From positions 26,407,669 to 26,471,668 of the forward strand of contig CM044959.1 in assembly GCA_024516035.1 (NCBI GenBank): 64,000 nucleotides of DNA, written 5' to 3'. The notes under the pieces are model-generated. The model was not told the origin of the DNA. It did not search any database and saw only the letters and a list, made by a program, of their open reading frames with translations. Positions 54,691-64,000 of this stretch are shown in pieces (position 1 is the stretch's first letter; each line of letters begins with the position of its first letter). Position numbers and translations under genes: made by a program. This DNA comes from Bactericera cockerelli. Lineage: Eukaryota > Arthropoda > Insecta > Hemiptera > Triozidae.

Positions 54691-57600
54691 AAGAACACTT
54701 TTTCGTTTATTGGAGAGCCAAAATTTTCAGGTTGTAAGAGCCTCCTTTAATTTAGATACTTCAGCGCAGTTAAAATTTACTGTATAATCTACAATGTACA
54801 ATATTTTCCAGAAAAAGTGGATAGCACTCGATACATTTTTGAACGCCTTGGAAATTTTCAATTCACACTAAATTTCAAGCATAGAAACCATGGCCCGCCC
54901 TGTGGACAAAACACAGGGATTCGGTCATAACTTTTTCAAAAAAAAATGTCCCGCATACATCTGGAAATGCATGTATGGGTAGCGACAATGGAATCGATGT
55001 ATATCTGCATCTATTTCGGCAGTTCGACTCCCGTGCGCTCGACGCTCTTATCAGATTAAACCACCTTGATTGAAATAAGAACTATGTCAACGCGTCACAG
55101 AAAGAGTGTAACCACCACACAGAGAGAGTGGTAATTCTTCAAGTGCTGCATTAGAGAAAGAGCGACGTCAATAAGGATTAGCTGACTATTTTTAGCAGTG
55201 TGAACGTCTCTCTAATTCCGTGACAAGTGAGAGGGGAGTGAGTGAGTGTAATACAGAACACAGCCACCAAATAGGGAGAAAGAGAGACAGAAAAAGAGGA
55301 GAGGAGAAAGGGGATGAATAAAGGAGATTATTCGACATGAAGTGTTTTTTATACTCTTTTCAAAGGACACTTTTTTAACGTAGCAGCTGGTAATTTTTTT
55401 TTTATGCAAATATTTTAAATTCAAACCAAGTTACTCATGCATAATTTTAACATAAATGTTTAGCCAAATGCGTTCCAAACATTCTTTAATATTGTACAAC
55501 TGTATCATGTATGCAAAGCTACATGAGGATTGTCATAAATAAATAATGGACGCCACTCTCAGGGTGTTTAAACCCTTGCACATATTATTATCTACATACA
55601 ATGCCCTATTAGGACACCAGGACACACTAGATCCAGTGTCATTAATTACTACAATTTAGAATGATGAAATAATAGTTTCCCTTTTCGAGCTCTCATTTAA
55701 TCAGGGTTAGGCTCCTCAATTTGAACAATTAGTGCTTTTACGATTAGAGTCCTCGCATATCAGGATATCTAGGAAGTCTCTTCCTGTCATTCGACAGCAA
55801 AAAAAATTAAAGCAGCCTCCTATCTTCAAAAATACGAGGAACATTATCTAAGGGTTTTCACTTCCAGTATTGTAAAATAACGCCACTGGTTTGAGAGCTG
55901 ATGTGTATCAAAAAAAGGGAACTTCGATTAGCATGTAATTATTTTCTCCTCAACTTTTCGGTGGAGGCAAAACTTTCATTTGCCTATGTTTCGTGATTTG
56001 TAATTTTCTCCGGAGGGCTCACACGCAAGGCTGTCCCGATCAACAACAGGGGGGAGGGGTGAGGTGGGCACTATGGGTGGGGCGAGGGTGGCACTGTGAG
56101 AGGGGTGAGGTGGGCACTGTGGGTCGTGGGGTGAGGGTGTGCAGACTGCTTTCCATCAGAACTCAGAGGCATGTTCAGGAACGAAATGTCTCTTTTCCCA
56201 CCTTCTCGTGCCGTCTCACTTTTCCTACTTTTATATCATCAGGACATTTGGAATTTACAATAAAGCATTATTTCAACATTTGTAACACGTTTCTCTTGTG
56301 CGGGTTTATTTGAAGCAGGAATGAGCTAAGCAAGAAATAGCCTCAGAACTCGAAAAATGTTGAACTCTGGTTAATGATAGGTTTTCTGTCATTAGGTCAC
56401 AACTTCAGTGCTGAGTGCGTACGAACTGTACGAGTATAATAGTTCTCACACTTGCTTTACTAGAATGTATTGCACATTACCACCAATGGCGCTTCTATTA
56501 CGAAGAGCTACTCTTTTATCCTCACAACACCCAACCTACTGCAGGATTATAAAATTTGTATCCTACCGAAATTTGGTCACTTAGCACGCAGGGTGTACGC
56601 ACCACTGCCCACTAGGCTGACAGGACCCCACCACTTGACCATAGTGATTTCTAGAAAATGAGTCATAAGATCTAAACTAGTTACCAATAGAAATGCTTTT
56701 GGCTGAATAGAAATTCAAAGAAATCTTACCCCAAAAAAAACTATTACTTTCAAAAATAAATGTTTCTTAGTCAACCAGACTGGCGACCATTGTTTTAGAG
56801 AGAAAAACAATCTATTGTTAATTGCTTTCATGAAATACCGCTCTACTCTAACGTCTAACCGGCAAAGGATAATTAATACATTTAATACGTATTCCCACGA
56901 TCTTGCAAAAAAAAATTAAATATACGAGTACAATACTCATAAAAAGTACTGAAATTTATGTTATTCAAATCTATATCCTCCTTTCTCTTCTTCTATAAGT
57001 TCTCTCGAACTTTCTTGTTCTCTATATCCTTATCCCATATTATTTATCTACTTATCTTTCCTTCTATTTCTAATTTGGAAAAATGAAAGAATGACTGAAA
57101 GGAAATGATGCTATCCTCTTTCAGAGCTTCCCCCTTCTCAATTTTCCATGTTCATGTTGAACTTTGCAAATTACAGGGATATTGCTTCTTTTTTTTTTCA
57201 TTTTTAACTCGAGTGACAGCATTTTTGTAAACGGAGAGATTAATGTACGTCGTACGTATAAAAAAAAATGTCTGTGAATACCTACTGTTGGTATTTTCAT
57301 TTTGAAAATAGGTACATTTAAATATCATGCAATTTTATTGTATTTTGCAAGACCATTTAGTAGCTGACATTGCCATACTTCTCATGCATACATGTGTATT
57401 CTGTTTGATAGGCGCTGGATGGAATTAATAGATTATTTTTTTGAATTTTATTTTGAAAATGCAAAAAAATCTGTGCATCTGTGCAAGTGCGGAAACTAAA
57501 CATTGGTATAGCATGGTCAATGGTGTGTGCCTCAATTCGATGTATCTGTCAAATGGATACTCAGGCTCTTCCAAAGATTTGATGTAATGTGCTTTTGGTT

Positions 57601-58455
57601 ATTGTTAGTTTCTAACCTCACTTGACTGGAAATTCCACATTCTAACCTCACCCATCCTGAATTGACACGAGTATTCGCTTAAAGGTAACATTTTTCTTTT
57701 GTTTTAATTTTATTTAAAATGCCTGATAGATCTATCAGAAGCCAACTGATACCTTGATCCTTCATATGTAAGAAAGAGTGATGATTATCTTTGAACCAAG
57801 AAAGTTATGAAAATAGCCCATTGAACAATATATCCTGGGATCGTGAAGGTTCATTGATTTGAATGATAAAAAATTTCAAAGACCAAACTCATTAATGATT
57901 TTATTGGAATCTTTAAAACTTAGCTAATTTTTTACGAGTAGTTTGAGTAGCCTAAAAACTATCCTTAGGATCCTTTTTATTCCCACGTGTTCAAAAGTTA
58001 TGGGCGATGGGTGAGGACTTCTGGGACATACTGTATACTGTACAGTAAATAAAACGTACTACATGAGGGGAGTCCAACCTAAAAATAAGATATAATTATC
58101 TTAGGAGTTGAACAACCATTTTAAATAGACCTTTAAAAAGGTCTATATTCTTTTTAATAAATAAATAAATGTTGAGAACAATTTATATATTGGGCAATTA
58201 TAGAATAAATCAAAATCAAATCACTTGTGGTTCTAAAGTTTTAACACTCAAACGAATAATTTTACAATTTATAAATGCAAGAATGCTATTATGTATACTA
58301 CGGTAGTACACATTCAATGCTTGCTGTATATGAGCTTAGTATGTATCATGCATAAACATATGGGGTACGTGCTCTCAAAGCATGGCCTATGTAATAAAGT
58401 TTGTTCCTGAGTTGGAACATAAAATATTTTCTTCGCCATAACATCTGCTCTGATC
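54691..58455. other. gene-poor DNA
   Basis: I see no supportable gene. A possible SINE-2 tail scrap lies at about 55581-55625 ('aatgccctattaggacacca') and a possible SINE-3 head scrap near 56573-56650. G-rich DNA lies at 56045-56140. Frames are up to about 106 codons without motif. Confidence 0.5.
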
Positions 58456-58465
58456 ACCCCCTCCC

Positions 58466-59200
58466 ATCCCTGTGTTTTATACTGGCAATCCTTCCCACCC
58501 TGTGTTTTATCCTGGCCCTCCTCCCCACCCTGTGTTTTATACTGGCAATCCTTCCCCCCTGTGTTTTATACCTGGCCCTCCTCCCCACCCTGTGTTTTAT
58601 ACTGGCAATCCTTCCCACCCTGTGTTTTATCCTGGCCCTCCTCCCCACCCTGTGTTTTATACTGGCAATCCTTCCCACCCTGTGTTTTATCCTGGCCCTC
58701 CTCCCCATCCCTGTGTTTTATACTGGCAATCCTTCCCTCCTGTTTTTATCCTGGCCCTCTCCCCATACCCTGTGTTTTATCCTGGCCCTCTCCCATCCCT
58801 GTGTTTTATCCTGGCCTCCTCCCCCCTGTGTTTTATCCTGGCCTCCTCCACTGTGTTTTATCCTGGCCCTCCTCCCCATCCCTGTTTTTATCTGGCCTCC
58901 TCCTCCCTGTTTTTATCCTGGCCCTCTCCCCATCCCTGTGTTTTATCCTGGGCCCTCCTCCCATCCCTGTATTTTATCCTGGCCCTCCTCCCCATCCCTG
59001 TATTTTATCCTGGCCCTCCTCCCCATCCCTGTGTTTTATCCTGGCCCTCCTCCCCATCCCTGTGTTTTATCCTGGCCCCCTCCCCATCCCTGTGTTTTAT
59101 CTGGGCCCTCCTCCCCATCCCTGTGTTTTATCCTGCCCCCCCCCCCTCCCCTCCATGTGTTTATCCTGGCCCCCTCCCTCCTGTGTTTTATCTGGGCCTA
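58466..59200. repeat. 30/31-bp minisatellite
   Basis: The unit is close to 'tgtgttttatcctggccctc' + 'ctccccaccc'. In the left part (58470-58710) two 30-bp variants alternate ('...cctggccctcctcc' and '...actggcaatccttcc'), giving a 60-bp higher-order unit. The right part uses one 31-bp variant with small deletions. All three plus-strand frames remain open for long stretches because the unit contains no stop in any frame. Not called a gene. Confidence 0.9.
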
Positions 59201-60144
59201 TCTCCCACTTTCAGCACAAGATTTTTATCTTTTGAAGGTGGGTATACCCTCATTATTTGTAAAATTAAATACATGGAAGCTTGAAAAAAAAATATGCCTG
59301 GAAGGAGCAGTTCTTGAGCACATTTTTTTAGAAAGTAATGTACCTATAATATGTGTGTTTTATGGCAAAACTTAGCGCCTTGACCATATCTTCGAAAAAA
59401 AGCTAAGGTAGCTTTATGTACATATTATATTTATGTACTATAAGTATGTATATTTATATGCGTGAAGGTCTTCACTTGTACTGATATTCGCACAACTTTT
59501 GGCTCTACTTTCAACTGACTATACTTTATGTGTTAGCAATTCACTGATTTGTCCTTATTCTTTTACTTTGCCTTTTCCCAAACCTACATGACATCGGCAT
59601 TGGTAAAACTCCAGAACCAAATAATCTCAACTATGGTTGAGGTTAATTGTTCTGGAAGCACAATTTGCTTGATGCGTTTCCTAAAGCCAATAAGGATTTG
59701 TGTTATCGTTCAAAGCAAAATCCTCCGTACGCCCATGATTCTAACATAAAATTATTTATTTTTAAAAACTATGATGTCTCCTTTTCAATCAATGACAATA
59801 TATTTTCCTCTTCCTTACTATATTAAATTTCACCAATTTGTATATGACTGTCTTTTCCCTCCCGAACAATATGGTGTGAAATGTTCATCACCCTTTGCAA
59901 TCTTGTTCAAAGGGAAGGAGGGAGATTTTTAAATCATAGAATAGGGAATGAAGGGGTTTTATGGAAATGGATAGATACATAGAACAGACTTTTGGGAGGA
60001 TAAGAGAGAGAGGGGGTAAAGGGGTGAAGGGAGAGAGATTCCTTATGGTAAACAAGTCGACGTTTGACTCTGACATGTTGGTATAATGCTCATGATGGGA
60101 GTGAACATCAGAGAAGAGTGAGACATGGTAATAATATACTATCA
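59201..60144. other. no feature seen
   Basis: AT-rich with short frames. Nothing recognised. Confidence 0.45.
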
Positions 60145-60875
60145 TACACTTGAGTTGTGGGAGGGAGGGAGAGGAGAGAAGGATATAGAAGGGGGGGGGG
60201 AGAGAAGGAGACATAAGATCATGGAGGTTTATGGAGGAGTGGGGAGAGAAGGTTACATAAGACAGGGAGTTTAGGGAGGAAGTGGGAGAGTAGGAGACAT
60301 AGATCATGGGAGGTTATGGAGGAGTGGGGAGAGAGGATAAAGAGATCATGGGAAGAGTAGGGAGGACTGGGAGAGTAGGGACATAAGATCATGATGGGAG
60401 TGACATCAAGGAGAGAGTGGGAGAGTAGGAAATAAGATCATGGGAGGTTGAGGGAGGAGTGGGGAGAGAGGAGACATAAGATCATGGGGAGGTTAGGGAG
60501 GGAGTGGGAAGAGTAGGAGACATAAGATCATGGGAGGTTTAGGGAGGAGTGGGGAGAGTAGGAGACATAAGATCATGGGAGGTTTAGGGAGGAGTGGGGA
60601 GAGTAGGAGACATAAGATCATGGGAGGTTTAGGGAGGAGTGGGGAGAGTAGGAGACATAAGATCATGGGAGGTTAAGGGAGGAGTGGGGAGAGTAGGAGA
60701 CATAAGATCATGGGAGGTTTAGGGAGGAGTGGGGAGAGTAGGAGACATAAGATCATGGGAGGTTTAGGGAGGAGTGGGGAGAGTAGGAGACATAAGATCA
60801 TGGGAGGTTTAGGGAGGAGTGGGGAGAGTAGGAGACATAAGATCATGGGCGTTTGGAGGAGTGGGGAGAGATAAA
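60145..60875. repeat. 45-bp minisatellite
   Basis: The unit 'gagacataagatcatgggag' + 'gtttagggaggagtggggag' + 'agtag' repeats with exact 45-bp period from about 60500 to 60850 (seven or eight near-identical copies). Degraded copies lie to the left and the array ends abruptly after 60870. Confidence 0.9.
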
Positions 60876-61771
60876 CATCATTATCATCAACACCGTCTAC
60901 ATACTAACGTAGCTCTAACAACGGGAGCTCCCCCGTTGATAAACTTTTTAACCTTATAGTTTATTCCCTGGTATGTGGTAATTGCTCTCTACTATCTGAG
61001 AGCTTGATTGTATCATAAACTGTTAATGTTTGATATAAATTGTCTTATTTGAACTATCATCATAATTATTTATGTTAATTGTTACTTAAAATGATTTACA
61101 AATATGAAGAAATATCTGATCGACAAGATAATTAAAATTAATATGTCGCACTGAATCTTCGTTAGAGGCAAGATTTAGCAAAGTTCTTGAACAGAGTAGA
61201 TAAGAAAAGCACTTGCATGAAAGTACGAGTAGTAAGTACCTCTGTACATTGTAGGATCCTTACACTTGAGATGTTAAGGACTTTGGTTAGGGTTCAATAA
61301 ATTTCACTTGCCCCTGACTTTCTTTAATCTCTGCCTTCTGGCATAGTATGGAGGGGGAGGGATTAGGTCGTAAATATGTAACTACACAATGTTCCACTTA
61401 ATACGAGGTTAACTACTTCTGTTTCATACCTACTCGTAAAAGCTCTATTCAAGCCATTTCAATTTTCAAGCAAAGTACAATTAGATTCCAAAGGATACTC
61501 TTGCACCTACCTATGTATGTATTTGTATTATTATATATTGTATATTGTAGGTGTATGCGCAAATAAACCATTGTCACTGTTGATTTCCTATCACTGTTGA
61601 TCTGCGATCACAGAAATCACTGACAGTACTACTTATGTATAATGTAAAAAAAAGCACTACTTATGTATAATGTAGGTATATATGTACATATTTATGTACT
61701 TATCATTACAAAGGTATTTGAAAAACGTTGGTACAAATGAACTAAACCAACTCTTAGGTACACGAACAAAA
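60876..61771. other. no feature seen
   Basis: AT-rich. A 24-bp duplicated phrase ('actacttatgtataatgta') occurs near 61630-61675. No gene recognised. Confidence 0.45.
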
Positions 61772-62180
61772 TATACAGGGTGGTCACCTTAAAACTCTGG
61801 AACCCTTCAAAATTTATAAAAACACAAACACCCTTACCTATTTCTTTATTTTTTAGGGAAACCTGTTTTTCAACTTTAAAATCTTAATTTAAATTACCCA
61901 TATTATGATAGGTTCATGAAAAGCCCATACATTTTTTAGGTCATTACAACGAATTTGAGATTAAAAAAGAAAAAAAAAAAAAAAAAAAAAAAAGGGACGG
62001 GGTTATGGGCTTTCAAATTTGAATATTTTAAATATTTAAATGAGCTTTTCAAAGATGTATCACAATTGAGAACCCCTAAAAACAGGTTCCTCCCAAAAAT
62101 AACAAAATGAGTGTTTTTCTGAATTTCAAACGGTTCTTGAGTTTTAGGGGTGCAAGTTAAAAGAAAAAACACCCTGTGTA
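61772..62180. repeat. MITE with ACAGGGTG inverted ends
   Basis: Starts 'tacagggtggtcacctt' and ends 'aaaacaccctgtgta', flanked by TA-containing sequence. About 408 bp, non-coding, with an internal A-run (61971-61993). Shares the terminal octamer with 17713-18050. Confidence 0.6.
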
Positions 62181-62951
62181 ATTATGCTCAGTGAAACCCC
62201 ATCGAGGAGGAAAAATATTTATACACAACATAATATATACGGGTGCAGGTGCATCCCCCTTTTAAGGTCGATTTTGTGGTTTCAAAAGAAAGGGTTAAAA
62301 AGATTAAAGAAATTTCTGGAAAGTAAAATTACCTCTCAGTCCATAAAAATAAATTGCAGATAAGAATATTGTTGGAGACATTTTGATATCGAACAAGAGA
62401 GTGAGAGAGAGGAACAGATATGTGGAGATAGAGAAAGAGCATAGGAGATGAGGAGAAGAACAGAAGGGAGTGAAATAGGAAGACTTGTTAAGAAATAGGG
62501 AGAAGGAAATCATGAGAAAGTGAGGGAGAGAGAGAGAGGGAGGTTGCAGGCTCAGATAGCAGAAGCAGGACTTTGAAAACTACACTGGTATGAATGATGT
62601 TTTAAAAAAAGGTGAATAAAATTTATTTAATGAAAACCCTACTTTTTAATGAAGTTTGGAATTTAATTGTTTTTGATCTCAAGTTTTCAATACTATCTGA
62701 TCTGACGCCAGCGTAGGTAAGTGGGGATTAGGTAGTTCAAACTCCCTCTATCAGCAAAAAAATAATAAAAAAAAAATCAAACAAAAACTGAAATTTTGAA
62801 CAATTGAAAACGTAAGAAAGCCTGGGAGAATTTTTTTATTATTAAATTTAATGAGTTTTTAGATGGGGAGAAAATGGGAGGAAGTATAAAGGACGAATAC
62901 ATATATACCTTCCTGCACGGTTTTCGATCCTGAATCCATAGTTAATGCCTT
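62181..62951. other. no gene seen; GA-rich patch 62395-62545
   Basis: Simple purine-rich DNA and AT-rich flanks. A donor-like 'gtaggtaagtgg' occurs at 62714 without an associated open frame. Confidence 0.45.
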
Positions 62952-62994
62952 ATGCCGGGTCCACAAGCGAACATTGTTAGCTAACAATGTTCGC
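62952..62994. repeat. partial copy of palindromic MITE
   Basis: 'tgccgggtccaca' followed by 'gcgaacattgttagctaaca' and 'atgttcgc' repeats the left half and centre of the hairpin at 63032-63098, but its right outer arm is missing. Confidence 0.7.
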
Positions 62995-63031
62995 GAACAA
63001 TGTTATTTCAAACAAGTCGTAAAAACATTTT

Positions 63032-63098
63032 CTAATGCCGGGTCCACACTGCGAACATTGTTAGCTAACAATGTTCGCTTAGTGTGGACCCGTCATTA
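63032..63098. repeat. 67-bp near-perfect palindrome
   Basis: Outer arms 'taatgccgggtccacact' and 'agtgtggacccgtcatta' enclose the 28-bp perfect palindrome 'gcgaacattgttagctaaca' + 'atgttcgc'. The whole could fold into one long hairpin. With the neighbouring partial copy it looks like a miniature DNA element or a pair of nested insertions. Confidence 0.8.
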
Positions 63099-63847
63099 GG
63101 CATTCTCTGCCACTTAACCCACTAAAAATTTATTATTTTTAGACTTAGTTCGCATTATTTTGTGCATTTTCATCGATCTCTTTGATATGGATTGTTTTTC
63201 TAGCGACCCCTGCTTCTTAAATTATCTACTAGATGTACATATAAAGTTGAATAGTCAAAAGAAGATTCTGAAACTCCGCAGTTCAGAAACTACAAAGTAG
63301 TAACTCTATTCTCGTGTTAGTTTTTCTAGAGTGAAGTTGCTCCTGATCTGCTCCTCTTCGTTTAATAATTCTGTGTGGATTTAGCTCACTAATGTTTCTG
63401 ATTTTTTGCATAGTTGAAGTTTAAGACCCCGTCTTTCTTTTGGTGTAAACGGTTTTTCGTTTAAGTTCCGTTTTCCTTACTTTTTTACTGTTTTTTAAGT
63501 GTCCTTACTAGAGTTTTTACAACAGTTGTTGATTTCGAGGTTAATTGTTGCCATGGCAACTGTTTACATTGCTGCTCGCTAGAGTGGTAAACTAGCGTTT
63601 TGATTATTGTCCATTTCAACTCATCAGCTGTTTTGCTTTTCTGTTTATATTTTCATTTTTCTTTTGCCGGCCAGTATGAATTCAGGTGTTTTACTTGAAT
63701 TTCTTCTTGGGTGGTAATTTTTAATTATCTGAGTTTCCGTCTGTGTTTTTAACGAACGGTGTTTTTACTTTACATTCTGTTTACTGACTTAAAACCTTTT
63801 AATTTTCATCAATATTTTTTGACCTCATTAAGTTCTTTCTTATTACA
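63099..63847 (+). promoter_or_regulatory. T-rich leader before the terminal reading frame
   Basis: About 750 bp of T-rich sequence without a long frame. It includes the palindrome 'gttgccatggcaac' (63547-63560) and several short upstream ATGs. It could be the 5' UTR or promoter of a gene or retroelement beginning at 63848. This role is inferred only from position. Confidence 0.25.
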
Positions 63848-64000
63848 ATGAATAGCTATTCTAGAGTACTTAAGCCCATTTCTTACACAGCTAGAGCTGA
63901 TTATGGTAAGAGTAATAGTCAAACATCTCTCCCTTGTATGGACAATCTTCACCTATCAAGAAAGTGTGGATTCACGCTTCCCCTTGATAACTCTGTTACT
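63848..64000 (+). CDS. partial reading frame running off the window
   Basis: From the ATG at 63848 (context 'acaATGa', A at -3) 51 codons stay open to the last base. The frame starts MNSYSRVLKPISYTARADYG and continues Ser/Asn/Leu-rich with two Cys. No domain can be recognised at this length. The long T-rich leader would suit the first ORF of a non-LTR element or the first coding exon of a host gene. Either is a guess. Confidence 0.3.
   Translation, partial: MNSYSRVLKPISYTARADYGKSNSQTSLPCMDNLHLSRKCGFTLPLDNSVT

Noticed and set aside
58401..59375. Three overlapping plus-strand frames of 224-324 codons, apparently membrane-like
   Set aside because: Periodic translation of a 30/31-bp satellite unit that lacks stops; small deletions shift frames freely.
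60145..60875. CRISPR-like direct repeats
   Set aside because: Units are contiguous without unique spacers, the context is eukaryotic and no cas genes are present.

Overview
This window is eukaryotic nuclear DNA, most likely from an insect and plausibly a hemipteran. That placement is an inference from the mix of repeats: 5'-truncated non-LTR retrotransposons, tRNA- and 5S-derived SINEs, TTA-flanked MITEs and long minisatellites in AT-rich DNA. No marker gene confirms it. There is no bacterial gene density, operon, CRISPR array or rRNA operon. A 100-bp run of N (13577-13676) marks an assembly gap.

Layout. 1-6.2 kb has only repeat scraps. 6.27-12.68 kb is a composite repeat block. Two arrays of short hairpin-forming units lie in opposite orientations, with matching 'GTAGCCT.TTCGAATATACTG' ends at both extremes. 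A minus-strand LINE (7662-10525) interrupts the left array, and a cluster of SINE pieces (11113-11603) sits in the middle. 14.76-15.98 kb holds the 3' end of a second LINE family. 16228-16860 is the only convincing host-type gene: an intact 210-residue coiled-coil reading frame with a polyadenylation signal. 20641-23700 is a third, frameshifted LINE with an RNase H domain, bounded by a clear target-site duplication. 24.0-25.8 kb is minisatellite. 32998-35452 is a DNA transposon with ~560-bp terminal inverted repeats, an 8-bp target duplication and a decayed internal reading frame. 36-58 kb is mainly non-coding DNA with scattered SINEs, MITEs and microsatellites. It includes one candidate minus-strand exon near 43.0 kb that carries an unusual back-to-back acceptor/donor (AG|GT) site. 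58.4-59.2 kb and 60.1-60.9 kb are two minisatellite arrays. The last 150 bp open a reading frame that runs off the window.

Functionally the window is mostly transposon sediment around one short gene, perhaps inside or between larger host introns. The retroelements would once have supplied reverse transcriptase for themselves and for the SINEs. None here looks competent: two LINEs lack the endonuclease half, one is frameshifted, and the TIR element's frame is broken. I could not establish a previously undescribed biological system. The best candidates for follow-up are the reverse transcriptase with a ~190-residue low-complexity insert inside its palm domain, the coiled-coil gene built from exact 42-residue periods, the long-TIR element, the inverted hairpin-unit arrays, and the AG|GT splice site.
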